A stretch of DNA of 64,000 nt from Haloimpatiens massiliensis (lineage in GTDB: Bacteria > Bacillota > Clostridia > Clostridiales > Clostridiaceae), in NCBI RefSeq assembly GCF_900184255.1, contig NZ_LT854639.1, positions 152,170 through 216,169 on the forward strand, read 5' to 3'. Positions 7,513 to 16,524 of this stretch are shown one piece after another. The translations under genes and the position numbers were made by a program. Each line of letters opens with the position of its first letter. Position 1 is the stretch's first letter. A model generated the notes under the pieces. That model worked only from the letters and a program-made list of their open reading frames with translations, had not been told where the DNA came from and did not search any database.

Positions 7513-8577
7513 CTCATATATTTCATCAATTAATCCTTCTTTTAGAGTTATTTCATTCCATATTTCTTCTGCAGCTACAGCTTGAGCTACTAACATATAT
7601 AAACCATTTACGCATTTTATACCCTTTTTTTTAGCATACCTTAAAAGCAGTGTCTCCTCTGGATTATATATAAGATCCACTACCCAATTAAAATTACTTA
7701 GAAAATCCATAGGTACTGGTGATTCATCTATGTCTGGATACATACCACATGGAGTAGTATTTACTATAATGTATTTATCTTTTAATTCATTTAAATTTTT
7801 ATATTCTATTATGTGAGCTTTAGGAAAAATATTCCTCTCAATAACAGTTTTTTTATCTCTTGTTACAATAGTTATCTCATCCACGCCACTTTTTAACAAA
7901 CAATAATAAACCATATTGGCAGCTCCTCCACTACCTAACACCACAGCTTTCTTTCCCATTACATCTATATGCCATTTTTCTAAAACTTTTTTAAATCCAA
8001 AATAATCCGTATTATAACCTCTTGTCCTTCCATCATAAAACTTTATAGTATTTACTGCTCCTATATCTTTAGCTTCTTCACTTATCTCACTAATGTATTT
8101 TATAATATCTACCTTATAGGGAATTGTAACATTAACCCCTTTAAATCCCACTTTATTTAATTCATCTAAAACCTTAGGGATATTTTCTCTAGTTATCTCT
8201 AAAATCTGGTAATCACCATTAATGAACTTTTCTTTGAATATACGTTCATGTATATCTGGTGATAAGCTATGTGATAATTTTTCACCTATAAGTCCATACA
8301 AACTTTTATTTTTAATAAAATAATCTTGATATTTTTTGCTCTCACCCATTATCTTCATAAATATTTCTCTAATATAGGTGGAAATTTCATTATTATTAAT
8401 GTATTCTAAATTTTTATTTAAAACTTCTTCTTCTCTTTTATTATCTAAAAGGGCAACATCCTTACTTTTCTTATATAAAGCTACTTTTTTAACTACATTC
8501 ATTCTTTTTTCTAGAAGTTTAGAAATTTCTTTATCAATATCATCTATTTCATCTCTTAATTGTTGTATTTTATACAT
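7471..8577 (-). CDS. aroE: Chorismate mutase-shikimate dehydrogenase fusion
   Basis: About 368 residues. Residues 1-85 form an AroQ-class chorismate mutase helical domain (QLRDEIDDIDKEISKLLEKR, then LDNKREEEVL), which would turn chorismate into prephenate. From about 92 onward is shikimate dehydrogenase: LYGLIGEKLSHSLSPDIHE, NVTIPYK with the catalytic Lys, NTDYFGF with the catalytic Asp, the NADP loop VLGSGGAANMV, NTTPCGMYP and the C-terminal NGLYMLVAQA. The ATG at 8575-8577 follows GGAGGG. The end is odd: after DEIYEYL the final residues LTFSVLPQVR and the TAG stop are encoded by a truncated R2 repeat. The native C-terminus has therefore been replaced, but all catalytic motifs are intact. 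Confidence 0.93.
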   Translation of the reverse strand: MYKIQQLRDEIDDIDKEISKLLEKRMNVVKKVALYKKSKDVALLDNKREEEVLNKNLEYINNNEISTYIREIFMKIMGESKKYQDYFIKNKSLYGLIGEKLSHSLSPDIHERIFKEKFINGDYQILEITRENIPKVLDELNKVGFKGVNVTIPYKVDIIKYISEISEEAKDIGAVNTIKFYDGRTRGYNTDYFGFKKVLEKWHIDVMGKKAVVLGSGGAANMVYYCLLKSGVDEITIVTRDKKTVIERNIFPKAHIIEYKNLNELKDKYIIVNTTPCGMYPDIDESPVPMDFLSNFNWVVDLIYNPEETLLLRYAKKKGIKCVNGLYMLVAQAVAAEEIWNEITLKEGLIDEIYEYLMLTFSVLPQVR

Positions 8578-8637
8578 AATTCCCTCCAATGTTTGTTAAT
8601 TTATATGTTCTAGTTCTCAATCCCAAAATTAATCTTT

Positions 8638-8797
8638 AGGTACATGAAAATAAATAACAAGTCAAAGATGCTGGTATATTTTGTGTCAGACAAGGAAGCA
8701 GATTCCGCCGCTAGTAGAACTATCGGTGATTTCTGCTGACGCAGTATGACGCAAAATAGACTAGCATACTGACTTGTTATTTATTTGAATATGCCTT
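8638..8797. repeat. R1 MITE-like repeat, copy 4
   Basis: About 160 bp, close to copies 2 and 3, with tips AGGTACATG and ATATGCCT. It sits upstream of the aroE fusion start, in the position where the rest of an aro operon might have been expected. Confidence 0.92.
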
Positions 8798-8809
8798 AGA
8801 TACTTTTTA

Positions 8810-8902
8810 TCAAACATTACTTGGTAAATATTGATCATTGCCAATAGATATATCCCTAATTAAATAAAGATTAAGAGCTATGAATATTAAAATAAAGTAC
8901 AT
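8810..8902 (-). CDS. Possible 30-residue hydrophobic peptide
   Basis: A minus-strand frame from ATG 8900-8902 encodes MYFILIFIALNLYLIRD and then a short polar tail ISIGNDQYLPSNV, ending TGA. The first 17 residues look like a single membrane segment. A GGAGTGAG ribosome-like site lies about 12 bases upstream, inside a strong hairpin (8908-8934) that would hide it. The size and layout resemble small membrane peptides such as type I toxins or leader peptides, but I recognise no family. It may be chance. Confidence 0.3.
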   Translation of the reverse strand: MYFILIFIALNLYLIRDISIGNDQYLPSNV

Positions 8903-8905
8903 CAA

Positions 8906-8934
8906 AAGCGCTCACTCCTTATGGAGTGAGCGCT
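8906..8934 (-). terminator. Perfect hairpin downstream of larB
   Basis: AGCGCTCACTCC pairs perfectly with GGAGTGAGCGCT around a four-base ATAA-type loop. On the minus strand it is followed by TTTTG, so it could be the larC-larE-larB terminator. The tract is short, and the hairpin could instead sequester the start of the small frame at 8810-8902. Confidence 0.6.
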
Positions 8935-9073
8935 GTCAACATATCATCCTGCTTTTTTGTTTCTTTTGCTCCTTTTAACGGTAACTATAATAACACCTAT
9001 TTAATATTCCATAGAAATTTTTATCTTTACCAATTATAATTATATCCTTTTCATATATATATGTCAACAATAT

Positions 9074-9820
9074 TTAAAGTTTATTTATCATACTAGCTAA
9101 ATATCCTGCACCAAATCCATTATCTATATTTACTACACTAACTCCACTAGCACAACTATTTAACATTGATAAAAGTGCTGACACTCCATTAAAACTTGCT
9201 CCATATCCTACACTTGTAGGCACAGCTATTACAGGTTTGTCTACTAAACCTCCAACCACACTGGCCAAAGCTCCTTCCATACCTGCTACTACAATAACTA
9301 CCTTAGCACTTCTTATTATATCTAGTTTATTAAACAATCTATGTATTCCCGCTACTCCCACATCTACAATTCTTTCTACTTTATTACCTAAAAATTCAGC
9401 TGTAACTGCAGCTTCCTCTGCTACAGGTATGTCTGAAGTTCCTGCAGTAACCACTGCTATATATGTATCTTTTTTAGTAATTTGCTTTTTTTGAACAGTT
9501 ATTATTTTAGCCATGCTGTTGTACTCTGCTTCACTGCAAATTTCCTTAACAGCATTATACATCTCTTCCGTAGCACGAGTTGCTAATATATTGTTATTTT
9601 TAGTATTCATAAATTTTATTATACCTTTTACCTGCTCCACAGTCTTTCCTGCGCAATATATGACCTCAGGATATCCCACTCTTAATTCTCTGTGATTATC
9701 TATATTAGCATATCCTAAATCTTTAAAAGGAAGCTCCTTCAGACTATCCAATGCATCTTCTACTGCACAATGACCATTTTTTACATTTTCTAGCAATTCT
9801 TTTATTTCATCTTCATTCAT
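9074..9820 (-). CDS. larB: LarB, nicotinate adenine dinucleotide carboxylase/hydrolase
   Basis: 248 residues. LarB carboxylates the pyridinium ring of nicotinic acid adenine dinucleotide and cleaves the phosphoanhydride, the first step to the nickel-pincer nucleotide cofactor. The C-terminal half resembles PurE, with VVTAGTSDIPVAEEAAVTAE, VVAGMEGALASVVGGLVDKP and VPTSVGYGASFNGVSALLSM. The N-terminal part has the family pattern YANIDNHRELRVGYPEVIYC. The start follows AGGAAG. It is the third gene of larC-larE-larB. The cofactor user LarA is not in this window. Confidence 0.95.
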   Translation of the reverse strand: MNEDEIKELLENVKNGHCAVEDALDSLKELPFKDLGYANIDNHRELRVGYPEVIYCAGKTVEQVKGIIKFMNTKNNNILATRATEEMYNAVKEICSEAEYNSMAKIITVQKKQITKKDTYIAVVTAGTSDIPVAEEAAVTAEFLGNKVERIVDVGVAGIHRLFNKLDIIRSAKVVIVVAGMEGALASVVGGLVDKPVIAVPTSVGYGASFNGVSALLSMLNSCASGVSVVNIDNGFGAGYLASMINKL

Positions 9821-9909
9821 GAAATAACTTCCTTTCTATGTTAATTTTTTAAAACTATTTAATAACTAAGAATTAGAAAAACACATGAACAGAAATTAAA
9901 AATAGAAAA

Positions 9910-10716
9910 TTAAAGTAATTCTAATCCACTCATTCTATAGCCTTTTACATCCAAAGTCACGTATTTAAATCCATATTCCCTAAGCTTATCACCTATAACA
10001 TCTAAAAGTTCTTCTTCCAGTATATTTTTAAAGTCTTTCTTATCCACTTCTATCCTAGCCAAATCTCCATGGCATCTAACTCTTACAGCCGTAAATCCAA
10101 TATTCATAAGATATTTTTCTGACTTTTCTATCTTCTTAAGATCTTCTAATTTAATAAGGCTTTCATAAGGTATTCTGGAAAGCAAACAAGCATAAGCAGG
10201 CTTTTTCCAAGTAGGTAATCCTAATTGCTTGGATAAATCTCTTATATCTTTTTTAGTAAAACCCATGTGCATAAGTGGGCTTTTTATATCCAATTCTTTT
10301 AAAGCTTTCATTCCAGGTCTATAATCTTTTGTATCATCAAAATTAGTGCCATCAACAACGCAATTATATCCTTCTTCTAGGGCGAACTTTTTTATAGTAG
10401 AAAACACATTTTTTTTACATAAATAACACCTTTCCATAGGATTATTTTTTATTTCATCCATTATGGGAATAGTTATAAATTTATGTTTTACTTTTAATCT
10501 CTTTGCAAAATCTTTTCCCTCTTTTATTTCCCATCTAGGAATATATGGGGTGTCTATAGTTGCTGCTAAAACTTTATTCCCCAAAACATCTGTACATGCT
10601 TTTAACAAAAAAGTACTATCAACGCCTCCTGAAAAAGCTACCACACAGCTATCTAAAGTTTTAATGTATTCTAAAAGTTTCAAGTATTTTTCTTGTAAAG
10701 AATTTTTCACCCTCAT
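9910..10716 (-). CDS. larE: LarE, pyridinium-3,5-bisthiocarboxylate synthase (sulfur insertase)
   Basis: 268 residues of the ATP pyrophosphatase (PP-loop) family. The loop CVVAFSGGVDSTFLLKA is near residues 23-39. LarE converts the two carboxylates of the LarB product to thiocarboxylates. This protein has a Cys pair in MERCYLCKKNVF and a third Cys in AYACLLSRIPYE. That three-Cys pattern fits LarE forms that hold a [4Fe-4S] cluster and transfer sulfur catalytically, rather than the single-Cys sacrificial type; this is inferred from the residues. It begins nine bases after the larC stop, with GGGGAG ahead of the ATG. Confidence 0.94.
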   Translation of the reverse strand: MRVKNSLQEKYLKLLEYIKTLDSCVVAFSGGVDSTFLLKACTDVLGNKVLAATIDTPYIPRWEIKEGKDFAKRLKVKHKFITIPIMDEIKNNPMERCYLCKKNVFSTIKKFALEEGYNCVVDGTNFDDTKDYRPGMKALKELDIKSPLMHMGFTKKDIRDLSKQLGLPTWKKPAYACLLSRIPYESLIKLEDLKKIEKSEKYLMNIGFTAVRVRCHGDLARIEVDKKDFKNILEEELLDVIGDKLREYGFKYVTLDVKGYRMSGLELL

Positions 10717-10725
10717 ATCTCCCCT

Positions 10726-11931
10726 TTACTTTATGCTATTATAAACTTCCCTTACAACATTTCTTATAGGTACATCATTTTCTAATGCAACCTTTTTACA
10801 GTCCTCGTATTCAGGCTTTATCTTAAAGTCTTTATCATTTACATAAGCCTTCTTTACCCTGATATCTCCATAAGAAGTTTTAACTACAGAAAAATCTCTT
10901 TTTAGAATATCCCTTACCATACTACACTCCCTAACTCCTAGGGTAGAGGTTTCTCTAAATAATACCTTCTTAAGCTCTTCCTTTTTTTCCTTGTGGCAAA
11001 GCACACTTAACTTCACACCTGGACGCCCTTTTTTCATTATTATGGATGTGATAAAAACATCCAAAGCACCTTCTGAAAACAATTTTTCATACACATATTC
11101 ATACATTTCAGGGTTCATATCATCTATATTACATTCTAGTATAAAACACTGTTCTTTAAAATAAAATTTTTCCTTTTTTTCTATTCTTCCTAAATAAATT
11201 CTTAATAAATTAGGAATTTCCGTATCTCTATTTCCTACACCATAACCTATTTTATCTATGATAAATTCCTTTTCTTCGGTAAACCTACTAACCATAGTCT
11301 TTAATATAGCTGCTCCTGTAGGAGTAGTCGTTTCAAAAGGAACCGCTCCGATCTTTATAGGAACACCTTTTAAAAGCTCACTAACTGCTGGAGCAGGCAC
11401 AGGAATTAATCCATGAGCACATTTTACGAACCCACCTCCTAATTGAACTGGAGAACATAAAATTTTATCTACATTTAAATATTGAAAGCATATAGCTGCA
11501 CCCACTATATCCACTATAGAATCCACTGCACCTACTTCATGAAAATGCACTTGGTATAAATCTTTACCATGAATCTTTCCCTCTGCTTCTGCCATCTTTC
11601 TAAATATACTTAAACTCATAATCTTAACACTTTTCTCTAATGAACTATCATTTATTATTTTTTCTATATCCTTAAAGCTTCTATGATGGTGATTTTCATC
11701 ATGAGAATCATGGTGCTCTTCATATTGATTTTCTTTTAAAATTACATCTACTTTTGTACCACTTATACCTTTTCTTTCATCTTTCTTTATTTCTATTTCA
11801 AATTCTTCATTTATACTTAATTTCTTAAGTTCTTTAATTAAATAACCCTTATCCACGCCTAGGTCTATCATTGCACCTAAATTCATATCTCCACTAATAC
11901 CTGAAAAACAATCATAATACAATACCTTCAT
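10726..11931 (-). CDS. larC: LarC, nickel-inserting cyclometallase
   Basis: 401 residues in one uninterrupted frame. LarC uses CTP to insert nickel into the bisthiocarboxylate pyridinium and complete the cofactor. The start KVLYYDCFSGISGDMNLGAM is the family signature. A His-rich loop (EEHHDSHDENHHHRSF, about 71-86) suits metal handling. VHFHEVGAVDSIVDIVGAA and PVPAPAVSELLKGVPI follow, and ECNIDDMNPEMYEYV marks the C-terminal domain. In Lactiplantibacillus the gene is split and needs a frameshift; here no shift is needed. It is the first gene of the lar operon. Confidence 0.95.
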   Translation of the reverse strand: MKVLYYDCFSGISGDMNLGAMIDLGVDKGYLIKELKKLSINEEFEIEIKKDERKGISGTKVDVILKENQYEEHHDSHDENHHHRSFKDIEKIINDSSLEKSVKIMSLSIFRKMAEAEGKIHGKDLYQVHFHEVGAVDSIVDIVGAAICFQYLNVDKILCSPVQLGGGFVKCAHGLIPVPAPAVSELLKGVPIKIGAVPFETTTPTGAAILKTMVSRFTEEKEFIIDKIGYGVGNRDTEIPNLLRIYLGRIEKKEKFYFKEQCFILECNIDDMNPEMYEYVYEKLFSEGALDVFITSIIMKKGRPGVKLSVLCHKEKKEELKKVLFRETSTLGVRECSMVRDILKRDFSVVKTSYGDIRVKKAYVNDKDFKIKPEYEDCKKVALENDVPIRNVVREVYNSIK

Positions 11932-12055
11932 TTTTCTTCTCCTGCCTATTAAATTTAAGTAGTTATACTTTTATCAATCTCTAATCACTGATATTATTAT
12001 TCAACTATTACTAATATTTATTATTTAAGTTCTTGTATTATCTAAAGTTAAATAA

Positions 12056-12308
12056 TCAACTTTCGCAGTTATAAAATAAAAATATAAAATTTGAAATTTG
12101 CAGGTAAGTAATAGTTGTGGTGAAAATCCAGCTTTGCTGAATTTTTTAAAGGAACTCTTACCTTACCTATTAGTTCTTACTTTTTCACTCTTACTTCTTA
12201 CTTTTTACCTCTTACCTACTCTACAAATTCCTATCTTACATTCTAAATTTCAAATTTTAAACCCTTATTAATCTAATGTAGAGCTTGAACTTTATGTGCG
12301 AAAGTTGA
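12056..12308. repeat. R3 repeat, copy 2 (about 253 bp)
   Basis: Tips TCAACTTTCGCAG and GTGCGAAAGTTGA are perfectly inverted over 12 bases. It lacks part of the left interior present in copy 1. It lies between larC and the unknown gene at 12381. GTTAA occurs a few bases outside each tip. Confidence 0.88.
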
Positions 12309-12380
12309 GTAGTTAATATATAAATTATACAGCTTTTTTAAAAATAATCATTTCAGTCTAGGTATTTTTATATAAGCAAA

Positions 12381-13685
12381 CTAAAATAGCACTAGCATAT
12401 CATCAATTACTTTGAAGAAACCTTTATAACTTTTTACTTTATTTTCTTTTATATCTATTACATTAATGGTTTCATCCCTACTTCTAATACTTGCACAAGT
12501 TATTAAATACCTATCCTCCATAAGCTCCTTTATTTTCCCTAAACTATCTGGATAAGTATATTCCACATTTCCTCTTAGCAATTCTTTTACATAGCAAGTT
12601 TCATTTTCCATATATTTGCAAGCAAATATATTCTTATTTTTTCCCACTAAATTGTAATCTATATTTAACGTATCTGCAACCTCATCTATACTTTGTACAT
12701 TTTCTATATTTTCATCTAATTTATTTTGGTTTTTTACAGTATATATAGTTTTTTTCATAGTATTTCTATCTAGAAAAGTTACTATTTCTTCATTAGGCTT
12801 TCCAAAATCTTTTTTTACAAAATATATATTATCCTTATCTACTCCTAAAAACATTTCATAACCATCAAAGCCCTTATATGCTATGCTTTTGAAGCTTAAT
12901 TCCTCTTTTCCTTCTTTTATCTCTTCAATAAACTTATCTGCACAAGTATATTTCAAATGATCCTTAAGATAGAATACATCTTCAATATTTTCTATAACAT
13001 CTGGTTTTATATATTTATACTTCTTTTTATATGAAGTATTATATATATCCTCTATTGTAGATGCATTTAAATAGTTTTCTTCATAAACAATACACCTTTC
13101 TCCTGCCAATTCTGTTCTAAAGAAAACTTGACTAAACCCTCTTAAAAAATTTTTATCCTTTATTTCGTATTGATCACCTGAATCTACATTAAAAATATAC
13201 CCCTTTTGGTATCCATATTGTTCCTCATCATGTTTTAAATCTAATTCAATATTTATATTCATAATACTAGATTGCTTTGCAAAAACACATATATAGTGGT
13301 CATTTATCATCTCAAATTCCATATCAGAATACTGGCTTTCCATATAAAAATTAAATATAGGAAACTCCTTCTCTACACCTTCTAATTCCACCTTATAAAG
13401 AGTATATAAATCTTTTGTCTTTTCCCTTTCCCTTGTTACATAATATATGCAATCTTCTCCCTCAATAAACTTATTGTAAACTACACCTTTATATAGATTA
13501 TTAGAATTACTAGTTAACTTCTTCAATTTTTTAATTTTCAAATCATAGCCATAGTAACCAAATACCCTATGATCCGAAAACATACGCCCTACCCTTTTTA
13601 TTTTCTCAAAGATTATTTTATCGTTAACCTTCTCTATTGGATTAAGTATTGTGTCACCACTATTTCTCATATCCAATATATCCAT
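12381..13685 (-). CDS. Conserved hypothetical protein, possible beta-propeller
   Basis: 434 residues, soluble, with no signal peptide or membrane segment. It is rich in beta-strand pairs with aromatic turn patterns (for example DCIYYVTREREKTKDLYTLY, KDNIYFVKKDFGKPNEEI and DRYLITCASIRSRDETINVI), suggestive of a propeller of six or so blades. I recognise no catalytic motif and no named family. The start follows AGGAGGGG. It is co-oriented with map, which ends 63 bp upstream, and could be co-transcribed with it. R3 copy 2 follows. Confidence 0.75.
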   Translation of the reverse strand: MDILDMRNSGDTILNPIEKVNDKIIFEKIKRVGRMFSDHRVFGYYGYDLKIKKLKKLTSNSNNLYKGVVYNKFIEGEDCIYYVTREREKTKDLYTLYKVELEGVEKEFPIFNFYMESQYSDMEFEMINDHYICVFAKQSSIMNINIELDLKHDEEQYGYQKGYIFNVDSGDQYEIKDKNFLRGFSQVFFRTELAGERCIVYEENYLNASTIEDIYNTSYKKKYKYIKPDVIENIEDVFYLKDHLKYTCADKFIEEIKEGKEELSFKSIAYKGFDGYEMFLGVDKDNIYFVKKDFGKPNEEIVTFLDRNTMKKTIYTVKNQNKLDENIENVQSIDEVADTLNIDYNLVGKNKNIFACKYMENETCYVKELLRGNVEYTYPDSLGKIKELMEDRYLITCASIRSRDETINVIDIKENKVKSYKGFFKVIDDMLVLF

Positions 13686-13748
13686 ACAACCCCTCCTAAA
13701 TTTGACTTTATACCTATATTCATATCCATTTTGTGGATATTTTAAACA

Positions 13749-14615
13749 TTAAGTCAATATTTCATACCCTTCTCTTGTAACTACTATCGTATGCTCCCAT
13801 TGAGCTGAAAGTTTTCTATCTTTAGTAAGAACCGTCCATCCATCTTTTAAAACATTGTACTCATAAGTTCCTTGATTAATCATAGGTTCAATGGTAAATA
13901 CCATTCCTGGAAATAACACCATATCTCTTCCCTTCTCTCCACAATGAGCTACGAAAGGTTCCTCATGAAAACCAAGTCCTACTCCATGTCCACCATAGTC
14001 TCTTATTACAGAATATCCATTTTTCTCTGCATATTTTTGCACTGCGTACCCTATATCTCCTAAAGTAGCAAAGGGTTTAACTTGATTTATTCCTTCATAT
14101 AGGCATTCTTTAGCCACCTTCACTAATCTTTCTGTCTCCTTATCAGCCTCACCAATTATATACATTCTGCTAGAATCTGAATAATAACCATCTAATATAG
14201 TAGTTACATCTACATTTACTATATCTCCTTTCTTTAAAACTGTTTCCTCATTAGGTATACCATGACAGACCACCTCATTTATAGAAACACACACACTTTT
14301 AGGATATCCCATATAGTTAAGTGGAGCTGGTACCCCACCATGTTCTACTGTATATTCATGAACCCAAGTATTAACTTCTTCAGTAGTAACCCCTTCTTTT
14401 ATTTTCTCTCCTACCATATCTAGTACAGCTTTGGTTAATCTACCACTTTTTCTTATACCTTCTATCTCCAAATCTGTTTTTATCATGTCCCTATCAGGCA
14501 CTATATGTCCTTCTGCTGCCAAAGCTTCCAATCTCATATCTAAATCCAAATGACAATCCTTATATTTTTTTCCACTACCACACCAGCATAATTTGTTCCA
14601 AAATTCTTTTTTCAA
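13749..14615 (-). CDS. map: Methionine aminopeptidase with N-terminal SEC-C motif
   Basis: About 288 residues. It removes the initiator methionine from nascent proteins. A SEC-C zinc motif, CWCGSGKKYKDCH, occupies about residues 8-20. The pita-bread domain carries metal ligands in VNVDVTTILDGYYSDSSRMY, GGHGVGLGFHEEPF, FTIEPMI and WEHTIVV. I prefer the TTG at 14613-14615, seven bases after GGAGGTG, to a TTG five codons earlier that overlaps that site. The SEC-C extension is common in clostridial and some bacillar MetAPs and may tether the enzyme to the ribosome or nascent chain. Confidence 0.94.
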   Translation of the reverse strand: MKKEFWNKLCWCGSGKKYKDCHLDLDMRLEALAAEGHIVPDRDMIKTDLEIEGIRKSGRLTKAVLDMVGEKIKEGVTTEEVNTWVHEYTVEHGGVPAPLNYMGYPKSVCVSINEVVCHGIPNEETVLKKGDIVNVDVTTILDGYYSDSSRMYIIGEADKETERLVKVAKECLYEGINQVKPFATLGDIGYAVQKYAEKNGYSVIRDYGGHGVGLGFHEEPFVAHCGEKGRDMVLFPGMVFTIEPMINQGTYEYNVLKDGWTVLTKDRKLSAQWEHTIVVTREGYEILT

Positions 14616-15002
14616 ATAAAACACCTCCAACTTTCATAAATAAGAAAAAACTATTGCATATATTTACAGTTTATTTATAATTAACAACCTTCTTTTTATT
14701 AATTACTAATTTTTAATTATCTAAAACACATATATTTTAGGTACTTTTTTTAGAGATTAGGAATTTCAACCTATGAATTAAGAACTTCTATTTTCCAAAT
14801 CTATATTTGTAAAATTACGTAATAACTCTTTCTTAATTATTAACTATACTTATATTATACACTAAATAATCTTTTTTCGTAAAAATCCTAACCCTTTGTT
14901 GCAAAGATGGGTAATAAAATGATATAAATGTATTATGCCTTTATCTTTATCTTTAACAAATACTAATTTATGTATTATTTTATTTTGAAAGGAGTAGACT
15001 TT
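14616..15002. other. Divergent promoter region between map and the MATE gene
   Basis: 387 bp of AT-rich DNA between divergent genes with no frame of note. It probably carries both promoters. No repeat family member or riboswitch was recognised. Confidence 0.6.
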
Positions 15003-16358
15003 ATGGATAAATCTAAACAATTAGGCACAGAGAGTATTGGAAAACTCTTATTTAAATTTTCCATACCAGCTATTATAGGTATGCTAGTAAATGCTCTATA
15101 TAGCATAGTTGATAGAGCATATATAGGACATATAGATAAAATAGGTACCAACGCCCTTTCTGGACTAACCAGCACCATGCCCATCTCCACAACTATAATG
15201 GCTTTTGGGATGTTAGTAGGCATAGGTACTTCTGCTTTAATTTCTATAAAGCTGGGAGAAAAAAAGAAAGAAGAAGCAGAAAAAATACTAGGTAATGCAG
15301 TAGTTCTTGATACATTAATATCATTCATAGTAGGTATTTTAGGATTTATATTTCTTGATAAATTATTATTACTATTTGGAGCTGGAAAAGAAAGCCTTCC
15401 CTATGCCAAAACGTATATAAGCATAATACTTTTAGGTGCTCCCCTACAAAATATAGGTTTTGGTATAAACAACAGCATCCGTGCAGAAGGAAACCCTAAA
15501 ATGGCAATGCTCACAATGGTATTTGGAGCTATTATAAATATTATACTTGACCCAATATTTATATTCGTATTTGGTATGGGAATTAAAGGTGCCGCTATTG
15601 CAACAGTAATTTCTGAAACCTTTAATACCATATGGGTTATGCATTATTTTATAAGCAAAAAAAGTGGAAGTATTTTAAAAGTAAAAAAAGAAAATTTAAA
15701 ATTAGATTTAAGAATTATAAAATCTATCTTTGCTATAGGTATGTCACCTTTTGCAATGCAAATAGCTGCTAGCATAGTAGTAACCTTGTATAACCGTGGT
15801 CTATATACTTATGGTGGAAACAAGGCTGTAGCTGCTATGGGTATAATAAATAGTATTGCCATGCTTATTTTTATGCCTATGTTCGGAATCAATCAAGGGG
15901 TTCAACCCATAATAGGGTATAATTATGGTGCTAAAAATTATCTTAGAGTTAAAAGGGCATTAAAATTAGCTATATTAGCAGCCACTACCATAGCTACAGT
16001 TGGCTTCTTATGTGTTCAAATATTCCCTAAAACCTTAATAGGATTATTTATAAAAGATGATATAGAACTTTTAAATATAGGTGCTAGAGGACTTAGAATA
16101 GATTTAATTTTCTTACCTATAATCGGCATGCAAATTGTAGGTTCTAACTACTTCCAAGCTATAGGTCAAGCTAAAACTGCTATGTTCCTAAGTCTTCTTA
16201 GACAAGTAGTTATTTTAATTCCACTTATATTAATACTTCCTACTTTATTCAAATTAGATGGTCTTTGGATGTCGCAACCTTGTGCCGACGTAATTGCTTT
16301 TATACTTACAGGATTTTTCTTATATAGAGGCATGAAAGAACTAAAAGTCACTAATTAA
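15003..16358 (+). CDS. MATE family efflux transporter
   Basis: 451 residues, 12 predicted membrane segments. MATE proteins export drugs or metabolites in exchange for Na+ or H+. Family signs are LLFKFSIPAIIGMLVNALYS, VDRAYIGHIDKIGTNALSGL, INNSIRAEGNPKMAM in the first half and MFGINQGVQPIIGYNYGAKN in the second. The ATG at 15003 follows AAGGAG; an upstream ATG at 14970 has no ribosome site. It resembles the clostridial CdeA/MepA-type group, but the substrate cannot be read from sequence. A long hairpin follows the stop. Confidence 0.92.
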   Translation: MDKSKQLGTESIGKLLFKFSIPAIIGMLVNALYSIVDRAYIGHIDKIGTNALSGLTSTMPISTTIMAFGMLVGIGTSALISIKLGEKKKEEAEKILGNAVVLDTLISFIVGILGFIFLDKLLLLFGAGKESLPYAKTYISIILLGAPLQNIGFGINNSIRAEGNPKMAMLTMVFGAIINIILDPIFIFVFGMGIKGAAIATVISETFNTIWVMHYFISKKSGSILKVKKENLKLDLRIIKSIFAIGMSPFAMQIAASIVVTLYNRGLYTYGGNKAVAAMGIINSIAMLIFMPMFGINQGVQPIIGYNYGAKNYLRVKRALKLAILAATTIATVGFLCVQIFPKTLIGLFIKDDIELLNIGARGLRIDLIFLPIIGMQIVGSNYFQAIGQAKTAMFLSLLRQVVILIPLILILPTLFKLDGLWMSQPCADVIAFILTGFFLYRGMKELKVTN

Positions 16359-16383
16359 GAATATTGTGAATCAATACATTGAA

Positions 16384-16500
16384 GAAAAATCTGATTTTAA
16401 TTCCGTAATAAATGTGTAATTTGGGACTGTTCACAATACGCCAAGAACTTCTAAATGTCCCAAATTCCACATTTATTACTACATTAAAATCAGATTTTTA
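16384..16500. terminator. Long imperfect palindrome after the MATE gene
   Basis: Arms of about 43 bases (AAAAATCTGATTTTAAT with ATTAAAATCAGATTTTT; GTAATAAATGTG and GGGAC continue the pairing) enclose a loop of about 29 bases. The 3' arm ends in TTTTTAG. It can act as a terminator, but the arm length suggests a repeat remnant. The loop text CAATACGCCAAGAA recurs inverted in the palindrome at 17238-17478. Confidence 0.7.
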
Positions 16501-16524
16501 GTTTAATATGTATGTGGTTTGAGA

